A stretch of DNA of 64,000 bases. Source: Flavobacteriales bacterium UBA7878 (GTDB lineage: Bacteria > Bacteroidota > Bacteroidia > Flavobacteriales > Schleiferiaceae). The notes under the pieces are model-generated. The model had not been told where the DNA came from, made no database searches, and saw only the letters and a list, made by a program, of their open reading frames with translations. This document shows, one piece after another, positions 1 through 8,694 of the stretch. Within the stretch, counting starts at the first letter, position 1, and every line of letters starts with the position of its first letter. The stretch lies in the NCBI GenBank assembly GCA_002501205.1, contig DLRW01000043.1, positions 62,001 through 126,000 on the forward strand, given 5' to 3'. Both the position numbers and the translations under genes were made by a program.

Positions 1-494
1 TCGAGTATATTAATAATAGCTATAATGCGGAATTCGACTTCGTTAATTTCCGTCATGCCAACTTTAATGAAGATGGAGAGATCATTAACTACACCTTGTT
101 GAAGGACCCGCAGCGTATTGCCTTTAGCGATCTCAATAGTTTTCACTTCCTAAACTTCCCCTTGAATATCAGCTACCAGCCCTGGGCTTCAGATCATCTT
201 CGCATTAACCTCGAATTTGGCTTTAGCTTACTCTACTTCCTGGAAGCGCAAGGCTCTACCATCGACTATCGTACTCTGGAGCTTATCGATCTGGCTGATC
301 GCAGCTACCGCAAGTATATGGCTTCCAGTAGCCTTAAATTAGGGGTACAGTATTATTTGAGCCCTAATATGAACATCGGGCTTGAACCTACCTTGATGTA
401 CTTTACCAATAGTATTTATACCGAAGACTATCCTTTTGAGGTAATCCCTTATTCTATGGGTCTAAATCTTAATCTGCAAATGAAGTTGCAGTAA
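1..494 (+). CDS. Outer-membrane beta-barrel-like protein, C-terminal part (5' truncated)
   Basis: The reading frame is open from the left edge (first complete codon at base 3), so only the last 163 residues are seen and the true start lies outside the window. The visible part has alternating polar and hydrophobic residues with many aromatic residues (for example YQPWASDHLRINLEFGF and LNLNLQMKLQ at the end). This is the pattern of transmembrane beta strands in Bacteroidetes outer-membrane proteins of the PorT/OmpA-barrel kind. No catalytic motif is visible. An internal TTG at 96 could be read as a start, but the frame upstream is equally protein-like. The stop codon directly abuts that of the convergent aminotransferase gene. 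Family assignment is by composition only; function unknown. Confidence 0.6.
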   Translation, partial: EYINNSYNAEFDFVNFRHANFNEDGEIINYTLLKDPQRIAFSDLNSFHFLNFPLNISYQPWASDHLRINLEFGFSLLYFLEAQGSTIDYRTLELIDLADRSYRKYMASSSLKLGVQYYLSPNMNIGLEPTLMYFTNSIYTEDYPFEVIPYSMGLNLNLQMKLQ

Positions 495-1658
495 TTAGAG
501 CTTAGAAAGAGCATCTACCCCTCGCTCCAAAGTTTGATCATCCTTAGCAAAGCACAAGCGTAGTACTTTATTGTCGACAGGATCTCTGTAAAAGGGACTG
601 AGCGGAATACTGGCTACTCCAAATTCAGTGGTAAGCCTTTCGGCGAAAGCCAACTCCGACTCTTGACTAATCTCAGAATAATCAATTAGCATAAAGTAGG
701 TTCCCTCGCTGGCCAATGGTTTAAAGCGAGTGCGCTCCTTTAGATTATGAAAGAGCCAATCATGTTTTTCTTTAAAAAGCTTGCCGAGGCCATTCAAATC
801 CAGATTGGGCAGATACTCAGCCAGGGCCCACTGTAAGGGGTGGTTAATGCTAAAAACAAAGTATTGATGCACCTTTTTAAACTCCCGCATCAGGTTTTCA
901 GGCGCCAGGCAATAGCCAATTTTCCAGCCAGTAACATGCACCGTTTTTCCTAAGGAACCCACTACAAAGGAGCGTTTTCTTAATTCGGGGAACTGGCGGA
1001 CACTGCGTTTCTCTTTAGGGTCAAAAACTAAATGCTCATATACTTCATCGGCCAAAATGAGAATATTGGAATCGCTTACCAGCTCCTGTAATTTGAGGTA
1101 ATCATCTTCCTTCCAGGTGCGACCGCTGGGATTATGCGGACTGTTAATGATGATCATCTTGGTGCGATGGCTAATAAGCCTTTTTACCTGATCCCAGTCT
1201 ACATTATAATCGGGGTGCTGAAGTTTGATAGTGATAGGGCGACCTCCGTACAATTCAATCATGGGGAAGTAGGAATCGTAAGCGGGGCTAAAAACGATCA
1301 CTTCATCTCCCTCACGAATGGCGCAGGCCAGTGCTGTTCCCAAGGCTTGGGTAGCACCAGCGGTGATGCAAATTTCATTTTCAGCATGGTAGGGGCTGGC
1401 AAATTCCTGATCGCTTAGCTTGCAGAGTTCTTGCCGAAAGGCCAGATGTCCGGCCATAGGCGCGTATTGATGGGGCCCTTTATCAACGTAATAGTGAACT
1501 CGCTCGATTAATTCAGGGTCTACCGGTAAATCGGGAAAGCCTTGTGATAAGTTCACTGCCTTATGCTTATTTGCTAAGGCAGTCATTTTACTGAAAATGG
1601 TTTCCCCTACATGACTTAAGTTTCCGCTAAAGCTTAGCGGCTTATCGGAATCGGACAT
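495..1658 (-). CDS. PLP-dependent class I/II aminotransferase (methionine / kynurenine aminotransferase type)
   Basis: 387 residues, the normal length for fold-type I aminotransferases. Recognisable landmarks are NLSQGFPDLP near the N-terminus, the ITAGATQAL cofactor phosphate loop around residue 100, NSPHNPSG (Asn176), ADEVYE (Asp204, Tyr207), and the Schiff-base lysine in SLGKTVHVTGWK (Lys238). The NLSQGFPDLP opening and the TVHVTGWK context resemble YbdL methionine aminotransferase and the kynurenine aminotransferase/cysteine-S-conjugate beta-lyase group; which substrate is used cannot be read from sequence. The start is the ATG of MSDSDKP, preceded by GCAAA. A TTG three codons upstream is possible but less likely. 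It is cytosolic, a single gene, convergent with the barrel gene and divergent from the next gene. Confidence 0.88.
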   Translation of the reverse strand: MSDSDKPLSFSGNLSHVGETIFSKMTALANKHKAVNLSQGFPDLPVDPELIERVHYYVDKGPHQYAPMAGHLAFRQELCKLSDQEFASPYHAENEICITAGATQALGTALACAIREGDEVIVFSPAYDSYFPMIELYGGRPITIKLQHPDYNVDWDQVKRLISHRTKMIIINSPHNPSGRTWKEDDYLKLQELVSDSNILILADEVYEHLVFDPKEKRSVRQFPELRKRSFVVGSLGKTVHVTGWKIGYCLAPENLMREFKKVHQYFVFSINHPLQWALAEYLPNLDLNGLGKLFKEKHDWLFHNLKERTRFKPLASEGTYFMLIDYSEISQESELAFAERLTTEFGVASIPLSPFYRDPVDNKVLRLCFAKDDQTLERGVDALSKL

Positions 1659-1718
1659 TTTGCACAATTTCGGTTCGTTTCTGTAAACCTCTGGTCTTAT
1701 TTCGGGTTGATTAAAAAT

Positions 1719-1853
1719 ATGCCAGCACCATCAACCGTAAAAACCAAAGAGCTAAGGTACGGAGAAGCACAGGTCTGCGAAAGCTTAATGGGTCTGGAAA
1801 ATCCCCTTTCCAAGCTTATGGAAAAACCTTTATCCAATATAGGTCCATGTTAA
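1719..1853 (+). CDS. Possible 44-residue leader ORF, translationally coupled to the next gene
   Basis: An ATG preceded by TTAAAAAT opens a 44-codon frame beginning MPAPSTVKTKELRYGEAQVC and ending SNIGPC. Its TAA stop lies four bases inside the start of the following gene: the downstream ATG and this TAA share the string ATGTTAA. That geometry is typical of termination-reinitiation coupling. Composition is soluble and unremarkable, with no signal peptide, membrane segment or known motif. It could equally be chance open frame in a leader; only conservation would decide. No function is proposed. Confidence 0.3.
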   Translation: MPAPSTVKTKELRYGEAQVCESLMGLENPLSKLMEKPLSNIGPC

Positions 1854-2488
1854 GGCATAGCCTCTATAGCCAAAGCTTTCGAGTATTGGAGCCTTTTTTT
1901 AAACAAGCGGGTTTTAGCTATGTTCCCCTGGCTTATCATTTTCGAAAGAACGAAGATTGGGGCTGGCAAATCATAAGTTTGAGTTTGGTTCAGCTTGGCG
2001 AGCAATCCTATATCGATTGTCATTTTGGATTGCGCCTCAACATTGTAGAGCAAATGGTAGAGCCCTATGCACGAGGCATAGGCGAGAACTTGGCCGAGGA
2101 GAATACCTATGAATGTTCGCTTCTGAATTTTAGAAAGGAAGATCAAGGTCATTTTCAGCTTTCACAATCCAGTGATTTGGATCGATTAGCGGCCCATATT
2201 AAAGATTTCTTTCGCCGCGAAGGCTTTGGGCTTTTAAGTCAATGGCAAAAGCTACCGGAATTGCATCAATGGATCGGTCAACAGGAAATAGCTCCAAGCC
2301 CATCCAAAAGTGTTGGCTATCTGAAATGTTTTAGAGCCTTAGCCATTGCTAGCTTAATGCAGGCCCCGGATTGGGAGCAGCAACAAAGGCAGTATGGACA
2401 ATTATTGATGGATAGTAAATGTCCGCTTTTGATTCAGGATAAGTATCAGGAATTTAGCCGCCAACTTGCCACTACTGCCCTCAACTAA
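1847..2488 (+). CDS. Hypothetical cytosolic protein
   Basis: 213 residues, no signal peptide and no membrane segment. I do not recognise the family. The protein has a mixed alpha/beta look in the first 120 residues (strands such as WGWQIISLSLVQ and SYIDCHFGLRLNIVEQMV) and a helical, Gln-rich C-terminal third (DWEQQQRQYGQLLMD). The first half recalls the DUF4304-type layout (a domain opening with a helix, then strands describing a substrate-like sheet), but I cannot confirm that. The gene lies 23 bases upstream of the ABC-F gene and may be co-transcribed with it. The start ATG overlaps the stop of a small upstream frame. Confidence 0.7.
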   Translation: MLRHSLYSQSFRVLEPFFKQAGFSYVPLAYHFRKNEDWGWQIISLSLVQLGEQSYIDCHFGLRLNIVEQMVEPYARGIGENLAEENTYECSLLNFRKEDQGHFQLSQSSDLDRLAAHIKDFFRREGFGLLSQWQKLPELHQWIGQQEIAPSPSKSVGYLKCFRALAIASLMQAPDWEQQQRQYGQLLMDSKCPLLIQDKYQEFSRQLATTALN

Positions 2489-2511
2489 TCCGTATTTTCG
2501 CGCCTTGCGAG

Positions 2512-4386
2512 ATGAATTACCTATCAGTTGAAAATATTGCCAAAGCCTATGGAGCCCGTAAGCTTTTTGAAGGGGTTTCTTTTGGTTTGGCCGAAGGCGA
2601 AAAAGCAGCTTTGGTTGCCCGAAATGGAAGTGGTAAAACTACCCTCTTACGACTCCTGGCGGGTATAGAAGCTCCGGATACCGGTCGGGTTACTTTTAGA
2701 AAAGGAATCCGAGTGGAGTTTCTTAGCCAGGAACCCGATTTGGATCCCGAACGCAGTATTATTGAGAGCGTACTAGCAGCTGAAAACCCCATGAGCAAGG
2801 CTTTAATCCAATATGAAGAAGCCCTGGAGAACATGGAGGATACCGAAGCTTATCAAAGGGCTTTCGATGCCATGGACCGTCTTAAAGCCTGGGATTTTGA
2901 AGGTCAGGTGCGAACGGTTTTAGGAAAGCTAGGTCTTCATCAGGTAAAGCAAAAAATTAAGTCCCTTTCCGGTGGACAGAAAAAGCGGGTGGCCCTGGCC
3001 AAAATCCTTATTTCTTCGCCTGATCTCCTAATCTTAGATGAACCTACCAACCACCTGGATTTGGATATGATCGAATGGCTCGAAACCTATCTGAGCCAAA
3101 AGAGTATTACCCTCTTAATGGTGACTCACGATCGCTATTTCCTCGAATCGGTATGTGATACGATCCTGGAATTGGAAGATGCGAAATTGTATCGCCATCC
3201 GGGTAATTACAGTAAGTTTTTAGAGCGCAAGTCGGAGCGTCAGGAGGTAGAGGCAACAAATGTGGATAAGGCCCGCAACTTGATGCGCAAGGAACTGGAG
3301 TGGATCCGTCGGCAACCTAAAGCGCGCGGCACCAAAAGCAAGGCCCGGATTGATGCCTTTGATGATATAAAGAAGGAGGCCACCAAAGACTTACGCGAAG
3401 ATCAGCTCCAGCTGAATATTAAAATGACTCGCCTGGGCAGTAAGATTTTGGAAGTGCATAAACTGAAGAAATCCTATGGGGATAAGCAGCTGATTGAGAA
3501 CTTCAACTACGTATTTAAGAAGGGCGAGAAAATAGGAATTGCCGGTGCCAATGGATCGGGGAAATCAACCCTGCTTAGAATGTTAACCGGCCTGGAAGAA
3601 CCCAGTGGAGGGAAGATTATAATCGGGGAAACGGTCCAATTTGGTTTCTATACCCAAACAGGTCTTGAGCTTAAAGAAGACAAACGGGTTATTGATGTAG
3701 TGAAGGATATTGCCGAGTACATTCCTCGCGAAGGCAAGGGGGGCGATTTAAGTGCTACACAGCTTTTAGACCGCTTTCTCTTTGATGGAGACAAGCAATA
3801 TACCTATGTATCCAAGTTGAGTGGTGGGGAACGTCGTCGCTTATTCCTGTGCACCGTATTAATGGCCAATCCGAACTTTTTGATTTTGGATGAGCCTACC
3901 AATGATCTGGATATTTTAACCCTCAATGTATTGGAGGATTTTCTGATGCAGTTTCCGGGTTGTGTATTGGTGGTTACCCACGATCGTTACTTCATGGATA
4001 AGATCTGCGATCACCTTTTTGCATTCGAGGGAGAGGGGCAGATCAAGGATTTTCCAGGGAATTATTCTGAATATCGAGTGGCACAGGCCGAAGAGGTTGC
4101 GCAACGCAAATTGCGGAATGAGAGCATGGTGAAAACCAAGTCTAAAGCGGTGGAAAAGCCCAAAGAGAAAACCAAACTGACCTATGCGGAAAGGCTGGAA
4201 TTTGAGGCTTTGGAAGCGGAAATTGAGGACCTGGAAACCCGTCGGGAAACCCTGGCCTCACAATTGGAAGCGGCGGCTACCGATGCTGATAAAATCATGG
4301 AGCTTTCTTCACAACTAGAAGCCTTACAATCCGAATTGGAAGAAAAGGAAATGCGTTGGTTGGAGCTTAGCGAGTTCGCTGAATAA
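2512..4386 (+). CDS. ABC-F family ATPase (Uup type)
   Basis: 624 residues with two ABC ATPase domains and no membrane segment, so this is a soluble ABC-F protein rather than a transporter. Domain 1 has Walker A ARNGSGKTT (Lys42), signature LSGGQKKR near 150 and Walker B LLILDEPTNHLD. Domain 2 has ANGSGKST near 345, LSGGERRR near 437 and FLILDEPTNDLD. The linker between them is charged and helical (ARNLMRKELEWIRRQPKARG), as in ABC-F P-site tRNA interaction motifs. The C-terminal 80 residues form a Lys/Glu-rich coiled coil, the Uup-type C-terminal domain known to bind DNA or ribosome. ABC-F proteins act on the ribosome; Uup also affects transposon excision in E. coli. No antibiotic-resistance role is implied by the sequence. 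Confidence 0.9.
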   Translation: MNYLSVENIAKAYGARKLFEGVSFGLAEGEKAALVARNGSGKTTLLRLLAGIEAPDTGRVTFRKGIRVEFLSQEPDLDPERSIIESVLAAENPMSKALIQYEEALENMEDTEAYQRAFDAMDRLKAWDFEGQVRTVLGKLGLHQVKQKIKSLSGGQKKRVALAKILISSPDLLILDEPTNHLDLDMIEWLETYLSQKSITLLMVTHDRYFLESVCDTILELEDAKLYRHPGNYSKFLERKSERQEVEATNVDKARNLMRKELEWIRRQPKARGTKSKARIDAFDDIKKEATKDLREDQLQLNIKMTRLGSKILEVHKLKKSYGDKQLIENFNYVFKKGEKIGIAGANGSGKSTLLRMLTGLEEPSGGKIIIGETVQFGFYTQTGLELKEDKRVIDVVKDIAEYIPREGKGGDLSATQLLDRFLFDGDKQYTYVSKLSGGERRRLFLCTVLMANPNFLILDEPTNDLDILTLNVLEDFLMQFPGCVLVVTHDRYFMDKICDHLFAFEGEGQIKDFPGNYSEYRVAQAEEVAQRKLRNESMVKTKSKAVEKPKEKTKLTYAERLEFEALEAEIEDLETRRETLASQLEAAATDADKIMELSSQLEALQSELEEKEMRWLELSEFAE

Positions 4387-4417
4387 AAAAGCCCGAAAAG
4401 CAGAACTCTCCGGGCTT
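4385..4417 (-). terminator. Rho-independent terminator of msrA
   Basis: Read on the minus strand, AAGCCCG (4411-4417) pairs with CGGGCTT (4389-4395) around a 15-base loop and is followed by a run of six T. The U-tract overlaps the end of the ABC-F gene just after its stop. It lies 22 bases past the msrA stop. Confidence 0.7.
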
Positions 4418-4438
4418 CACCAATTCTATGAATTCCTA

Positions 4439-5008
4439 CTAAAACCGTTTGGTGTAGGTATGGCAATAAGGAGTGCCACCTTTCTTTTGGTAATAGTCGT
4501 GATGATATTCTTCTTGCTCCTTATAAAAAGTGGCTCCACCCGTAATTTCGGTAGCTACACTTATGCCCTTGGCTTCTAATTGAGCTTTCAGCTTTTCGGC
4601 AATCGCCTTTTGTTCATCATTTAAATAAAAGATGGCGGTGCGATATTGAGTGCCAATATCCGGCCCCTGACGATTTACTTGAGAGGGATCGTGGGTTTCA
4701 AAGAAAAGCTTGCAAAGGGTTTCATAGTCGGTTAGCTCCGGATCGTAAATTACTTCTACAGTTTCAGCATGTCCGGTTCTTCCAGTGCACACTTCTCTGT
4801 AAGTAGGGTTAGCTACATGTCCGCCGGCATAACCTACATTGGTTTCAATAACACCTTCTGCTTGTTGCATATAGTACTCGGTACCCCAATAGCAACCAGA
4901 GGCAAACAGGGCACGGGCATATTCTTTGGATTCACTCATTTTTTGGGCATTTAAACTCAGTCCGATAAAGGAAATTAAAAGGATCAATATTTTTCGCATG
5001 GCTCGCAT
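4439..5008 (-). CDS. msrA: Peptide-methionine (S)-S-oxide reductase, exported
   Basis: Reduces methionine-S-sulfoxide in proteins and free methionine. The catalytic motif GCYWGTE (Cys39) is the MsrA signature GCFWG with Tyr for Phe. GYAGG, the HAETVEVIYDP segment and YHHDYYQKK follow in the expected order, with a C-terminal Cys in TPYCHTYTKRF as a likely resolving residue. The N-terminus MRKILILLISFIGLSLNAQ is a signal peptide, so the enzyme acts outside the cytoplasm. No MsrB domain is fused. I place the start at the ATG preceded by TATAAAA (MRAMRK); the inner ATG (MRK) nine bases downstream is almost as likely. Confidence 0.92.
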   Translation of the reverse strand: MRAMRKILILLISFIGLSLNAQKMSESKEYARALFASGCYWGTEYYMQQAEGVIETNVGYAGGHVANPTYREVCTGRTGHAETVEVIYDPELTDYETLCKLFFETHDPSQVNRQGPDIGTQYRTAIFYLNDEQKAIAEKLKAQLEAKGISVATEITGGATFYKEQEEYHHDYYQKKGGTPYCHTYTKRF

Positions 5009-5097
5009 TTTTATACTAGACGAGAGCAATCGCTTTTTGTTTCCGGAATTAAGCTTTTTTTAACGAATCGCCTTGAATCCCAGAAAGCAATAAAATA

Positions 5098-6084
5098 TTA
5101 TACGATACCTTTTTCCTGCAGCATTTCCGCAATTTGGACGGCATTGGTGGCTGCTCCTTTGCGCAGGTTATCTGCTACAATCCAAAGGTTCAGCGCATTT
5201 ACCTTACTTAAATCGCGACGAATCCGACCTACGAAGACTTCATCTTTTCCTTCGGCATAGCGAGGCATGGGATACTGATTTACATCGGTATTATCCTGGA
5301 GGCTAATTCCGGGGCTATCTGCCAAAAGGCGTTTTAAATCGCTGATTTGATATTCAGATTTAAACTCCAAATTCACACTTTCGCTGTGACCGCCTTTAAC
5401 TGGAATGCGCACGGCAGTGGCGGTTACGGCAATGGCCGGATCCAGAATTTTATGGGTTTCGTTCACCAATTTCATTTCTTCTTTGGTGTATCCATTATCC
5501 ATAAATACATCGCAGTGCGGCAAGGCATTTTCATGGATGGGATAAGGATAGGCCATTTCGCCACTTAGGCCTTGTTTTTCGTTTTCCAATTGCTGTACGG
5601 CCTTTACACCGGTACCGGTAATGCTTTGGTAGGTGCTAACCACTACGCGATCAATACCATATTTACGATGCAAGGGAGCTAATACCATTAACATCTGAAT
5701 GGTAGAGCAATTAGGATTGGCAATAATGTATTTGCCTTTTTCGAGAAGATCCCCATTAATTTCGGGCACCACTAAAGGAATACCTTCCTCCATACGCCAA
5801 GCTGAGGAATTGTCGATTACATAACAACCTTGCTCAGCAAATTTCGGAGCCCACTCCAATGAAGTACTTCCTCCGGCAGAAAATAGAGCCATACCAGGTT
5901 TCGCTTCCAGGGCATCCTTAAGGCCAATAACCTTGAGTTTCTTATCGGCAAAAGCCACTTCCTTACCCTTCGACTTATCCGAAGCCACGGGCAGAATTTC
6001 ATGATTCTCAAAACCTCTTTCGTGCAGAACCTGCAACATTACCTGACCAACCATGCCGGTTGCGCCTACTACGGCTATTTTCAT
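5098..6084 (-). CDS. asd: Aspartate-semialdehyde dehydrogenase
   Basis: NADPH-dependent reduction of L-4-aspartyl phosphate to aspartate-4-semialdehyde, the branch point to lysine/diaminopimelate, threonine and methionine. 328 residues, the family norm. The N-terminal MKIAVVGATGMVGQ is the Rossmann loop, NPNCSTIQ carries the acylated Cys126, and RIPVKGGHSES holds the conserved Arg/His of the substrate site. The start is ATG at MKIAVVG, not the upstream in-frame codons, because a TAGTTTTG -7 box lies 19 bases before it. The gene is followed by msrA after a 89-base gap and is divergent from the lamin-tail-domain gene. Confidence 0.95.
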   Translation of the reverse strand: MKIAVVGATGMVGQVMLQVLHERGFENHEILPVASDKSKGKEVAFADKKLKVIGLKDALEAKPGMALFSAGGSTSLEWAPKFAEQGCYVIDNSSAWRMEEGIPLVVPEINGDLLEKGKYIIANPNCSTIQMLMVLAPLHRKYGIDRVVVSTYQSITGTGVKAVQQLENEKQGLSGEMAYPYPIHENALPHCDVFMDNGYTKEEMKLVNETHKILDPAIAVTATAVRIPVKGGHSESVNLEFKSEYQISDLKRLLADSPGISLQDNTDVNQYPMPRYAEGKDEVFVGRIRRDLSKVNALNLWIVADNLRKGAATNAVQIAEMLQEKGIV

Positions 6085-6102
6085 TCTTTTAAGTTTAAGC
6101 CG

Positions 6103-6110
6103 CAAAACTA
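6103..6110 (-). promoter_or_regulatory. -7 promoter box of asd
   Basis: TAGTTTTG on the minus strand matches the Bacteroidetes -7 consensus TAnnTTTG. Its last G is 19 bases before the asd ATG. No clear -33 TTG was found. Confidence 0.5.
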
Positions 6111-6128
6111 AACCTAAAACCTGATTTT

Positions 6129-8684
6129 ATGATGCGATATCTATGGGCTCTATTGCCCCTTAGTCTTTGTGGCCAAAACTTAATCCATCAGGACTTTAGT
6201 GCTGGTCAATCATTAGACTCCCTCTGGCTGGGGAATCTTCAAAATTTTGAGTTTCGCGATTCAGCTTTAGCCTTAAATGATTCGGTGGCCGGGCAAAGCA
6301 CGCTCTATCATTCTTCGGATGTAATGACGGCTGCTCGTTGGGATTTTCATGGTAGGATGGACTTTAATCCCAGCAGCTCAAATTACCTGAAAATCCAAGT
6401 AATGCTCAGTCAACTGCCACCGGATAGCAGTCTATTTGGCTATTACCTTAAACTAGGAGGGAATGCGCAGGACCAAATTCAATTCTATCGGCAGGATCCC
6501 AATGGCGATCAATTACTGGCAGTTTCAGCCGCAGATTTTTTAGACCTAAACACGGTTCAGTATCACATCAGTCTTAGGCGTAGTGCCGATCTTCTTTGGG
6601 AGCTTTATGCGGATACAGGTTCCTTTGAGCAATGGTACTTGCAGGCCAGCTTTAAGGATAGCAATCATCGCTTTAGTGCAGGTTTGGCTTTAACATGCCA
6701 TTATACCAAAACCCGTAGCACGAAATTCTATTTCGATAGCCTTCATATTGTGGGAGCGGCCTATCCGGATAGTATCGCACCTAAGTTCGTAAGCTGGAGC
6801 TTGAAGGGAGACAGTGCTCTGCAATTGAATTTCTCTGAAAAGCTGGCTCCACCTCAGCTTAGCGCTTTTGAAATTCAGCAAGGAAATCAGTTGGCTAGTT
6901 TGAATTGGCAGGCTCAAAATCCGCGGGAGCTGAGCCTCAATTTTAAAGATCATTTGCCACCGAACCAGCCTATTTTATTGCGGATGGAAAATCTATCCGA
7001 TCTATTCGGAAATCAATATTCCGATAGCCTCACCCTGCTTTATCGGCAGGTTTTGGTTGGGGAACTCCGAATTAATGAAATCATGGCTGACCCCAGTCCT
7101 AAAGTAGACTTGAACCCCAATAGCTTTCCGGAAGTAGAGTTTATTGAACTGATCAATGTTTCGCAATTAGCCATTCCCATGGATCAGCTAGAGGTACAAA
7201 TTGGGGAGCGTTTTTATTCCTGCCCTCCCTTTTGGCTTCAGCCCGATTCCCTCTTAGTGCTTAGCGCTGCAAATACGGCTGTTTATTGGCCAGCGCAGAT
7301 CCCGGTTTTGGGATTAAACTGGTCAAGTTCGGCTCTAACGAATGATGGCAATCGTATCGCAATCTATAATTCTGATGTGGAGGAAATTGAGTCCCTGCAT
7401 TATAGTTCAGACTGGTATCAGGATGCTCTGAAGGCAGAAGGCGGTTGGAGTTTAGAAAGAAAAGATCCCTCTTCCGATTGTCATAATATCTGGAATTGGC
7501 AGGCGAGCAAAGATCCTTCCGGGGCTACTCCCGGCCGAAGGAACTCTATTGCTGATGTTTATCACGATAGCCTCCAAGCAGAAGTCTTAGCCCTAAAAAT
7601 CCCATCGCCCTTTGAAATTCAAATCGACTTTAACCGCAGCTTATATGGGCTAAGTCCCTGGCAAATAGATCCCCCTGTTTTAATTGATAGCTTGGCTTTG
7701 AGTAAGGACGCCAAAAGTCATTTTATCTATCTAGCTCAGGCCTTGGAAGAAGGGCTTTTATATCGGGTTTTTACAGAAGAAGGCTTGGTGGATTGCCGCA
7801 ATCATATCTATCAGCTGGATAGTTTAAAAGTCGGCTTAGCCTTAAAACCTTTGCCAGGTCAAGTGCGCATTTCCGAAGTTCTCTTTAACCCCTATCCCCA
7901 GGGAAAGGACTTTGTTGAAATACGAAATTTGGGTCCCGGATTTTTAGATTTGGCTGACCTGCGCCTGGCAGTCTGGAATTCCGAATTACAAGAAGCGATT
8001 GATGCCAAGGTCCTTAGCCAGGAGCATCGGCTTATAGCAGCAGACTCTTGCCTGGTATTGGCCACTGAGGCAGCGGCACTCCAAGCATTTTACCGACTCA
8101 GAGAAACAAATTTTCAGGTGGTGGCAGAGCTCCCATCTATGCCTGATGATGGCGTTCAATTGCTTTTGATGCGCTCTGATTTTGAGATTTTGGATCGGAT
8201 TAACCTGGATGAAGATTCACATGCCCCTTTCTTGAATTCTGGAGAAGGGGTAAGTTTATATCGGCTCGATTTTCAGCAAGATGCTTTGCGACAGGATCAA
8301 TGGCAAAGCAGCCCTGCCACTTGGGATTATGCGACTCCCGGTTGGTGTCCGGATTTAATACAGAATAGAACCTCAAAAGTGCAATGGCAAGCGCATCCTG
8401 ATTACCTAAGCCCTAATGGGGATGGCTATCGCGACTATTTGGAGCTCCACTATAAGCTAGCGCAGGATGCTTGGATTCAGGTTCATATTTACGACCGTTT
8501 AGGCAATTTGCAGAAAGAGATAATAGCCGGAGATCAAGCGAGTGCTGAGGGCTTCGTGGTTTGGCAAGGTCAGGATGAAAGGGGGCAGCTATGTGCTACT
8601 GGAGTATACCTGGCTTTCTTGGAGTACCGTTTTGCCAATGGTGAAATGGGACGAGCGCGTTGCTGCTTCGTATTAAGTCATTAA
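6129..8684 (+). CDS. Secreted lamin-tail-domain protein with gliding-associated C-terminal domain
   Basis: 851 residues. An N-terminal signal peptide (MMRYLWALLPLSLCGQ) is followed by a LamG-like beta-sandwich (residues about 20-210), an SbsA-type Ig domain (about 215-310, with the LQLNFSEKL and LSDLFGNQYSDS pattern), and a first lamin-tail domain starting GELRINEIMADPSP near 315. A second lamin-tail domain starts GQVRISEVLFNPYP near 575. The last 90 residues contain LSPNGDGYRDYLELHY and GLxATGVYLAF-like strands, resembling FlgD-Ig and CHU-type gliding-motility-associated C-terminal domains. This argues for export through T9SS and display on the cell surface. No enzymatic motif is visible. 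The gene is 44 bases from asd, divergent, and is followed 10 bases later by the exonuclease gene. Precise role unknown. Confidence 0.82.
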   Translation: MMRYLWALLPLSLCGQNLIHQDFSAGQSLDSLWLGNLQNFEFRDSALALNDSVAGQSTLYHSSDVMTAARWDFHGRMDFNPSSSNYLKIQVMLSQLPPDSSLFGYYLKLGGNAQDQIQFYRQDPNGDQLLAVSAADFLDLNTVQYHISLRRSADLLWELYADTGSFEQWYLQASFKDSNHRFSAGLALTCHYTKTRSTKFYFDSLHIVGAAYPDSIAPKFVSWSLKGDSALQLNFSEKLAPPQLSAFEIQQGNQLASLNWQAQNPRELSLNFKDHLPPNQPILLRMENLSDLFGNQYSDSLTLLYRQVLVGELRINEIMADPSPKVDLNPNSFPEVEFIELINVSQLAIPMDQLEVQIGERFYSCPPFWLQPDSLLVLSAANTAVYWPAQIPVLGLNWSSSALTNDGNRIAIYNSDVEEIESLHYSSDWYQDALKAEGGWSLERKDPSSDCHNIWNWQASKDPSGATPGRRNSIADVYHDSLQAEVLALKIPSPFEIQIDFNRSLYGLSPWQIDPPVLIDSLALSKDAKSHFIYLAQALEEGLLYRVFTEEGLVDCRNHIYQLDSLKVGLALKPLPGQVRISEVLFNPYPQGKDFVEIRNLGPGFLDLADLRLAVWNSELQEAIDAKVLSQEHRLIAADSCLVLATEAAALQAFYRLRETNFQVVAELPSMPDDGVQLLLMRSDFEILDRINLDEDSHAPFLNSGEGVSLYRLDFQQDALRQDQWQSSPATWDYATPGWCPDLIQNRTSKVQWQAHPDYLSPNGDGYRDYLELHYKLAQDAWIQVHIYDRLGNLQKEIIAGDQASAEGFVVWQGQDERGQLCATGVYLAFLEYRFANGEMGRARCCFVLSH

Positions 8685-8694
8685 ATTTCCGATC

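Noticed and set aside
1134..1418. Plus-strand frame inside the aminotransferase gene
   Set aside because: Antisense shadow of a well-supported gene; no domain or signal.
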